Below, piece after piece: positions 23,676-27,682 of a stretch of DNA of 27,682 bases. Source of the DNA: Candidatus Heimdallarchaeota archaeon LC_3 (GTDB lineage: Archaea > Asgardarchaeota > Heimdallarchaeia > Hodarchaeales > LC-3); NCBI GenBank assembly GCA_001940645.1, contig MDVS01000055.1:1-27682 (forward strand), read 5' to 3'. Within the stretch, counting starts at the first letter, position 1. Every line of letters starts with the position of its first letter. Made by a program: the position numbers and the translations under genes. The notes beneath the pieces were generated by a model. The model saw only the letters and a list, made by a program, of their open reading frames with translations. It had not been told where the DNA came from and did not search any database.

Positions 23676-23906
23676 CTATTTAAAGAATTCGTAAATTTTA
23701 TTTATCTTTAGAGTAGAGAAAAATTGAGTCATAATAAAATTAACGACCTCAGCACTGTATCCAGTTTCTTCTTTTAATTCTCTTAAAGCTGCTTGTTTTA
23801 TATCTTCACCAGGGTCAATAAGACCAACTGGAAAAGAAGTCTCAAATGTATCAATAGGAATTCTTGATTGTTTTGGAAGAAATGAATTAAATAGGAAGAA
23901 CTCTAG
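23676..23906 (-). pseudogene. NUDIX hydrolase fragment with intact NUDIX box
   Basis: The minus-strand frame from after TAA 23907-23909 to TAG 23676-23678 reads LPKQSRIPIDTFETSFPVGL and continues through a complete NUDIX box coded at 23757-23825 (G-x5-E-x7-RELKEETGY), then about 25 residues and a stop. The opening strands and start codon, and the end of the domain after the box, are missing; the total of 77 codons is about half a normal NUDIX domain. It is probably the remnant of an ADP-ribose pyrophosphatase-like enzyme. Its last codons are repeated at 14378-14423. Confidence 0.7.
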
Positions 23907-23939
23907 TTAAAAAAGAAGAGAAAAGATTAAAAAAACGAA

Positions 23940-24644
23940 TTAAAATTCATCATCAAAATCTTCATCAGAATCGATAGGATCAACAAGTTCTGGGGGTTCT
24001 GGGGGCTCTGGAGCTTCAGAAGGTTCGGGAACTCCTCTAGGAGGTCGTGGAGATCTGGGAGGTCTGGGTGTTCTGACTACGACCCTGTGTCTTTTTAGAG
24101 ATTCCACGGTTTGACTTGAGTTGACAATAGTTTCAATAACTTCGTTCGTTTCAACATCATAAATTTCAATTTTCTCGTAACGAACAATTTTTGAAAGAAT
24201 TATAAGTTTGGGAAGAATATTTGGCACACGGACGTTTTTACATCTGTAAATTTCTCGGATATATTTATTAAAAGATTCTTGGGTCACATCTGATTTTATA
24301 TCTAATGTGCCTATCCTTTCAAAGCTAATTCTAGCATTAGCTTGAATTAAATCATCATTACTTATTTTAAGTTCTTCATTATATTCAATTTCAATTTTTT
24401 TAAGTTGTTCTTTACCTTTGAGAATACCAGGTCTGATACCAGGAAAAGTGCCATCAAAATCTTTGATAACGTCCTGCATCATACGAGTAATAGCATCACC
24501 AATATTCATATTCAAAATTTTCACAGCCTTAGAAAATTCTAAATACGTATTAGAGTCAATACCTCTAATAGTGACGTTTTTAACACCGGAATCTCTATCT
24601 TGATCCAAAGAATCTACCTCAGTTGGGAAATCGTTATGTTCCAA
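23940..24644 (-). CDS. RHH-like protein with Arg-Pro block, Glu-Pro block and acidic tail (full-length copy)
   Basis: A 234-residue protein and the only complete copy of its family in the window. Residues 22-62 (VKNVTIRGIDSNTYLEFSKA, then ILNMNIGDAITRMMQDVI) fit a ribbon-helix-helix DNA-binding domain of the VapB/CopG type. Residues 65-175 are a conserved domain with alternating strands (ARISFERIGTLDIKSDVTQ, KNVRVPNILPKLIILSKIV) of unknown fold. Residues 186-204 are basic and Pro-rich (RTPRPPRSPRPPRG in part), 205-220 are Glu-Pro-rich, and the end is acidic (DSDEDFDDEF). The two opposite-charged disordered blocks are unusual and could fold back on each other or compete with DNA. TTG start with GGTGAT six bases upstream and a TATA-like TATAAAACAT further up. 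Function unknown; DNA-binding regulator or chromatin-associated role are options. Confidence 0.75.
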   Translation of the reverse strand: MEHNDFPTEVDSLDQDRDSGVKNVTIRGIDSNTYLEFSKAVKILNMNIGDAITRMMQDVIKDFDGTFPGIRPGILKGKEQLKKIEIEYNEELKISNDDLIQANARISFERIGTLDIKSDVTQESFNKYIREIYRCKNVRVPNILPKLIILSKIVRYEKIEIYDVETNEVIETIVNSSQTVESLKRHRVVVRTPRPPRSPRPPRGVPEPSEAPEPPEPPELVDPIDSDEDFDDEF

Positions 24645-24732
24645 TTATTATCACCTTTATTTGTATTTATGTTTTATATTCATTATTTGTTCAAAATTGT
24701 TGAAGAGTCATTAAAAATTATTTAATAGTTAT

Positions 24733-25017
24733 TTAAACCATAGACAAGTTCTCAAAACCAATGAAAGATGGAGAAGAGCTGTAGTAACTGCAGTCTGAAG
24801 AAGTTTGATCATCAAGAGTGCTAGAGTTATCGCTGCTAACCAAAGAATCAATGATAGTATCCAATAAAATTTCATGAAAGAATTCATTAAAATTTTCTAA
24901 AGCAGAAATAAAATTTGAGATTTTACTCTCTTGAACACAATTATCAAAGGAGATTTTAACTGATAAATTATGTGGGAAGCTAATATCCAAATTTTTTGGG
25001 TTTTGAGACGAAATCAT
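24733..25017 (-). CDS. Unknown 94-aa protein with Ser-rich tail
   Basis: The first two-thirds look folded (LDISFPHNLSVKISFDN, then KISNFISALENFNEFFHEIL), and the last third is Ser/Asp-rich (SSDNSSTLDDQTSSDCSYYS). AAAAGG lies directly against the ATG, too close for a normal ribosome-binding site. It sits 88 bases upstream of the intact RHH-like gene on the same strand, so they may be cotranscribed. I do not recognise the family. Confidence 0.5.
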   Translation of the reverse strand: MISSQNPKNLDISFPHNLSVKISFDNCVQESKISNFISALENFNEFFHEILLDTIIDSLVSSDNSSTLDDQTSSDCSYYSSSPSFIGFENLSMV

Positions 25018-25366
25018 ACCTTTTCAACAATTCCTAAATCGATTTGTTTAACAATGTTTTACTTGTTGTTAGTTTGACATGTTTAACAGGAATTCTTAAA
25101 TGTTTTGATAAACATTTGTTTCGAAAAATCAGTAGATTATTCTTAGAAATGATAAAACATGTCAAAAAGCTAATTTTTTGATGTATTTTATGATTAAATT
25201 CTAATGAATATAAAATGAAGTTGAAAAAAAGTCAATTTATACTCTGAATAGTCCTTTTTTCATCCTAGCCTTTAGACCAAACTGAATTTGGGGACCTATT
25301 ATATTAATTCTCACATCCACCATATATAAATGACAGATTTATTTAAATTTAAGGAAGGTAATAAAA
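25018..25366. promoter_or_regulatory. Divergent intergenic region with nested inverted repeats and a TATA box
   Basis: Between divergent genes. TTTGACATGTTT (25073-25084) and AAACATGTCAAA (25155-25166) are a perfect 12-bp inverted repeat, and inside it AAATGTTT-TGAT-AAACATTT (25098-25117) is a perfect hairpin; further ATGTTT-like motifs lie to the left (AACAATGTTTT). ATATATAAA at 25322-25330 is a good TATA box for the plus-strand gene, with AAGGAAGGT (25351-25359) as its ribosome-binding site. The repeats could be operators for either gene. Confidence 0.5.
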
Positions 25367-25428
25367 ATGAATCCTGGTAATAATGTAATAAACGAAAATT
25401 CTTTTGAAATCTTTCTCATGGTGATTCT

Positions 25429-27081
25429 TTGAATTTGTTCTTTCCCTGGTTTACGTCACATTTTTTACGAACAAATTATTCTGAACTACAAAAGGATTTT
25501 GGTGGACAAACTGTAACTTTAAACATACAAGGGTATGATAGAGGAAAGGATTTATCTAAAGAGAGGGTGGATGCTAAAATATCAATTCAATCCTCTGTGG
25601 ACGGGTTTCATCTTGACATAAGGAACACTAACATCTATTATTTTCCTACCAACGATGAATTAATGAAGTTTAATGAAAATGTTGGTCAAGCAATAAAGGA
25701 TTTAGTGAATGCAGATATGATTTATGGATTTCGTAACTCTAAATATTCCTATTTCTTATCCGTCCTTGATACGTTACCTAATCCAGAAATAGATAGAGTA
25801 TTAGAACAGTACATAGATAATGATCTTGAAAAAATTTTCAGATATTTATTAAGTCGTGGATCAAATAAAATATTTGCCTTATTAGAAGAAAATCGTGATA
25901 CAAATATTTTCAACAATTTAACATCTGATTTGAATGGTGTCTTTGATTTTTATAGCCCTATTAATCAAGAATTCATTGATTTTCTATTAGAAGTTTTTTT
26001 TGAGACGGATAACAATAATATAGGCCATTTTCTACAAAAAACTATTCTTTATTATCCAGATCTAAAGGAATCAGTCAAGAACATCCTTTATAATCCAGAA
26101 ATAAATTTACTGGATTTCTATTATGGTTTTCTGTTTAATGCTATAGAAGATGATCTTCCAGACACCTTAAAAGATGAAGTACTAAAAAATATTGCTATTT
26201 TTGAAAAGGAGGACTTATCTCAGATTACCAATCAACGAGTAAAAGGTTATAAGAACCTGTATCTTGAAGATTTCAAAACAATTCAGAGAAAATTTTTAAG
26301 AAAGCAACCTACAGCAATTGAGTTTCTTGCCCATTTACATTCATTCTCATCAATTGAGGAACAAATGAAAGAAATAGAGCTACAGCTTAGAGATAAGGAC
26401 TATTTGGAACCTATAACTCAATTTTTCAAAGATATCTTATCTAATGACACCAGTTCGAATATTCAAAAATCGGTTATCTACAATTTTCTGAGTTCTAGAA
26501 ATTTTAGTAATTTGGATGAGCTTCAACCAGTCCTAAAAGAACAAATGAATAAGGATATCCATTTTCCTTTTATGAGTCTCTTCGAGAAATTGGATTTGTC
26601 AAAAAATGAATTACAAATAATACTTAACCACCCCTCAATAATGGCAAGAGCTTCTGCTGGACGTAAATTAAAAATGGAATCAAAGGAAATGGAAAAACAT
26701 TTGAGAGAATATTTTGACTATGGAGTATTGAAATTACTTTATATCTTAGAAAAAATTCCTTTTTCCATGGGACATTTACTCTGGGATTTGAGGAATCTGG
26801 AAAGGATAAACAAGCTTGAGCGGTCCCGATTTAAAGAAATAACTCCAGAAAGAAAAGTCATAAAGCTAACATTTGAGGAAGTGAAACGCTTAGCAATCTC
26901 TACTTTGTATCATTATCAAGAAAATGTGAAAGAAAAAAACCGTGAAAACGAAACAGAATACTTTTTGTTAGTGGAGAAAAATTTGGAAGAACCCTCAACA
27001 GAAGAGCGACCTAGTGATGCTGATCGAATGGAGATATTACGTCAATTACGCAAATCTCCATATGAACATGGGAGAGGATGA
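25429..27081 (+). CDS. Unknown 550-aa helical protein, probable N-terminal frameshift
   Basis: Residues 1-95 look like a mixed domain (GGQTVTLNIQGYDRG, KISIQSSVDGFHLDIRNTNI). From about 100 to 480 the protein is almost wholly helical, with irregular repeats of two-helix type (LDTLPNPEIDRVLEQYIDND, KQPTAIEFLAHLHSF, LSSRNFSNLDELQPVLKEQM) like a HEAT-type solenoid. The C-terminus is charged. No family recognised. The TTG at 25429 has no ribosome-binding site. A much better start, ATG at 25367 with AAGGAAGGT and a TATA box, opens a frame of 21 codons that runs into TGA at 25430-25432. Restoring one A in the GAAATC run near 25407 would join the two as NENSFENLSHGDSLNLFFPW. The gene for a 95-aa protein follows after four bases, so the two are likely partners. 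Confidence 0.65.
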   Translation: MNLFFPWFTSHFLRTNYSELQKDFGGQTVTLNIQGYDRGKDLSKERVDAKISIQSSVDGFHLDIRNTNIYYFPTNDELMKFNENVGQAIKDLVNADMIYGFRNSKYSYFLSVLDTLPNPEIDRVLEQYIDNDLEKIFRYLLSRGSNKIFALLEENRDTNIFNNLTSDLNGVFDFYSPINQEFIDFLLEVFFETDNNNIGHFLQKTILYYPDLKESVKNILYNPEINLLDFYYGFLFNAIEDDLPDTLKDEVLKNIAIFEKEDLSQITNQRVKGYKNLYLEDFKTIQRKFLRKQPTAIEFLAHLHSFSSIEEQMKEIELQLRDKDYLEPITQFFKDILSNDTSSNIQKSVIYNFLSSRNFSNLDELQPVLKEQMNKDIHFPFMSLFEKLDLSKNELQIILNHPSIMARASAGRKLKMESKEMEKHLREYFDYGVLKLLYILEKIPFSMGHLLWDLRNLERINKLERSRFKEITPERKVIKLTFEEVKRLAISTLYHYQENVKEKNRENETEYFLLVEKNLEEPSTEERPSDADRMEILRQLRKSPYEHGRG

Positions 27082-27085
27082 TCGT

Positions 27086-27373
27086 ATGGGTTTTAATGAA
27101 GAAGTATTTATTGTTCGTGATGGTTATCCGATAGGATATATCGAGTATAGGGGTTGTCCAGTGACCACAAAATTGGAAAAAAAAGATGTGGAAGAATTAG
27201 ATCGACATTTAGTACAAAAGGAATTCAGTGCGAAATTGAATGGAGATGAATTCATCAAAATATTAGAAACGTTCTCTGATAAAGACATAGAACCGATAGA
27301 ACAGTATGTAAAAGACTACTTTAAAAAAATAGGAGTGAAAAAAACAGATCTTGTTTATGTAATGATGGGATAA
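27086..27373 (+). CDS. Unknown 95-aa protein, second gene of the right-end operon
   Basis: The ATG at 27086 follows GGAGAGG at eight bases, the best ribosome-binding site in this area, and lies four bases after the upstream stop; a longer frame back to 27014 only overlaps the 550-aa gene. The product opens with a beta-type stretch (VFIVRDGYPIGYIEYRG), continues with a charged helical middle (LEKKDVEELDRHLVQKEF, EFIKILETFSDKDIEPIEQY) and ends KKTDLVYVMMG. Single cysteine at residue 24. It is likely made together with the 550-residue protein and may bind it. Family unknown. Confidence 0.65.
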   Translation: MGFNEEVFIVRDGYPIGYIEYRGCPVTTKLEKKDVEELDRHLVQKEFSAKLNGDEFIKILETFSDKDIEPIEQYVKDYFKKIGVKKTDLVYVMMG

Positions 27374-27413
27374 ATGATTGGGATTAATAATATATGAATC
27401 CATTTAATTTAAA

Positions 27414-27682
27414 TTATTGAAAGAGCAAGCTTAAACTATAGGTTAGGATTGTACCACCCAATAAACCAATGAATAAGAATATAACATTGTTTTTTAACCC
27501 TTTCCATTCCATTGTTTTAAAACGTGAATCTAAAGCTTTTTTACTTTGGTATTTCTTTCTTACTTCATCTTGAATCTTAAACACGGTTTTGATATATTTT
27601 GGATCGGTGAATTTAAGATCAATTTCGGAAATCCTTTTAGTCATCTCTGCTAACTCGAGTAGACTGTGATCTAAATTTTCCA
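27414..27682 (-). CDS. Small coiled-coil membrane protein, runs off the right edge
   Basis: An ATG at 27644 gives 76 residues, but the frame is open to the last base and the upstream codons (ENLDHSLLELAE) look coding, so the real start is probably outside the window. The visible part is a charged helix (KYIKTVFKIQDEVRKKYQSK) followed by one hydrophobic segment at the C-terminus (NNVIFLFIGLLGGTILTYSL), the layout of a tail-anchored protein with the bulk in the cytoplasm. It converges on the 95-aa gene. Family unknown. Confidence 0.55.
   Translation of the reverse strand, partial: ENLDHSLLELAEMTKRISEIDLKFTDPKYIKTVFKIQDEVRKKYQSKKALDSRFKTMEWKGLKNNVIFLFIGLLGGTILTYSLSLLFQ

Noticed and set aside
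1..27682. tRNA, rRNA or other structured RNA genes
   Set aside because: I looked for T-loop motifs and G+C-rich islands, which stand out in A+T-rich archaeal DNA, and saw none.

Overview
The window is very A+T-rich DNA that looks archaeal. Promoter-like elements are TATA boxes of the TTTATATA type, several start codons are TTG or GTG, some genes have a GGTGAT or GGAGG ribosome-binding site and others none, and the surface proteins carry NosD-like beta-helices, cupredoxin repeats and C-terminal membrane anchors. An Asgard (Heimdall/Loki-like) archaeon is my best guess, but there is no marker gene (rRNA, ribosomal protein, tRNA) here to prove it. It reads as an accessory, rearranging region. 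Gene density is low, and much of the apparently empty DNA holds recognisable broken genes.

Layout. Positions 1-1400 hold the 3' part of a DDE transposase and a decayed GNAT acetyltransferase. An MDR-family oxidoreductase (1401-2402) and a 5'-truncated member of a local multicopy family (2734-3315) follow. Positions 3670-6345 are a likely operon: an isoprenylcysteine-methyltransferase-like membrane protein, a double-length class V aminotransferase/cysteine-desulfurase homologue whose first half is degenerate, and a 41-residue overlapping ORF. After a NUDIX remnant come a short membrane peptide, a radical SAM enzyme with extra cysteines and a truncated rhodanese (7017-8694). Positions 9100-13618 hold a cell-surface module: a beta-helix protein, a triple-cupredoxin protein, an M48/M56-like membrane protease and a BlaI/CopY-type repressor, with a small membrane protein divergent from the repressor.

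Positions 13619-17215 are a graveyard with two small winged-helix genes, tandem repeats and remnants of a class III nucleotidyl cyclase and a surface protein. Positions 20062-17216 (minus strand) form a tight redox operon: winged-helix regulator, C_GCAxxG_C_C protein, chimeric 65-aa ORF, MDR oxidoreductase and rhodanese, behind an array of TTTAGT/ACTAAA half-sites. Positions 20634-24644 hold a frameshifted giant surface protein (beta-helix, nine calcium-type repeats, one membrane span, cytoplasmic helical domain) flanked by members of the multicopy family. The right end has a Ser-rich small protein, an unknown 550-aa helical protein with a probable N-terminal frameshift, a 95-aa partner and a small membrane protein running off the edge.

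Two points stand out. First, the BlaI-type repressor and the cupredoxin gene share paired dyads of the form TACA-N3-TGTA, spaced 21 bp in both places, which suggests an archaeal BlaI/protease circuit controlling a secreted cupredoxin. Second, a family with a ribbon-helix-helix-like N-terminus, an Arg-Pro block, a Glu-Pro block and an acidic tail occurs four times, once apparently intact and three times broken, together with shared flanking DNA.
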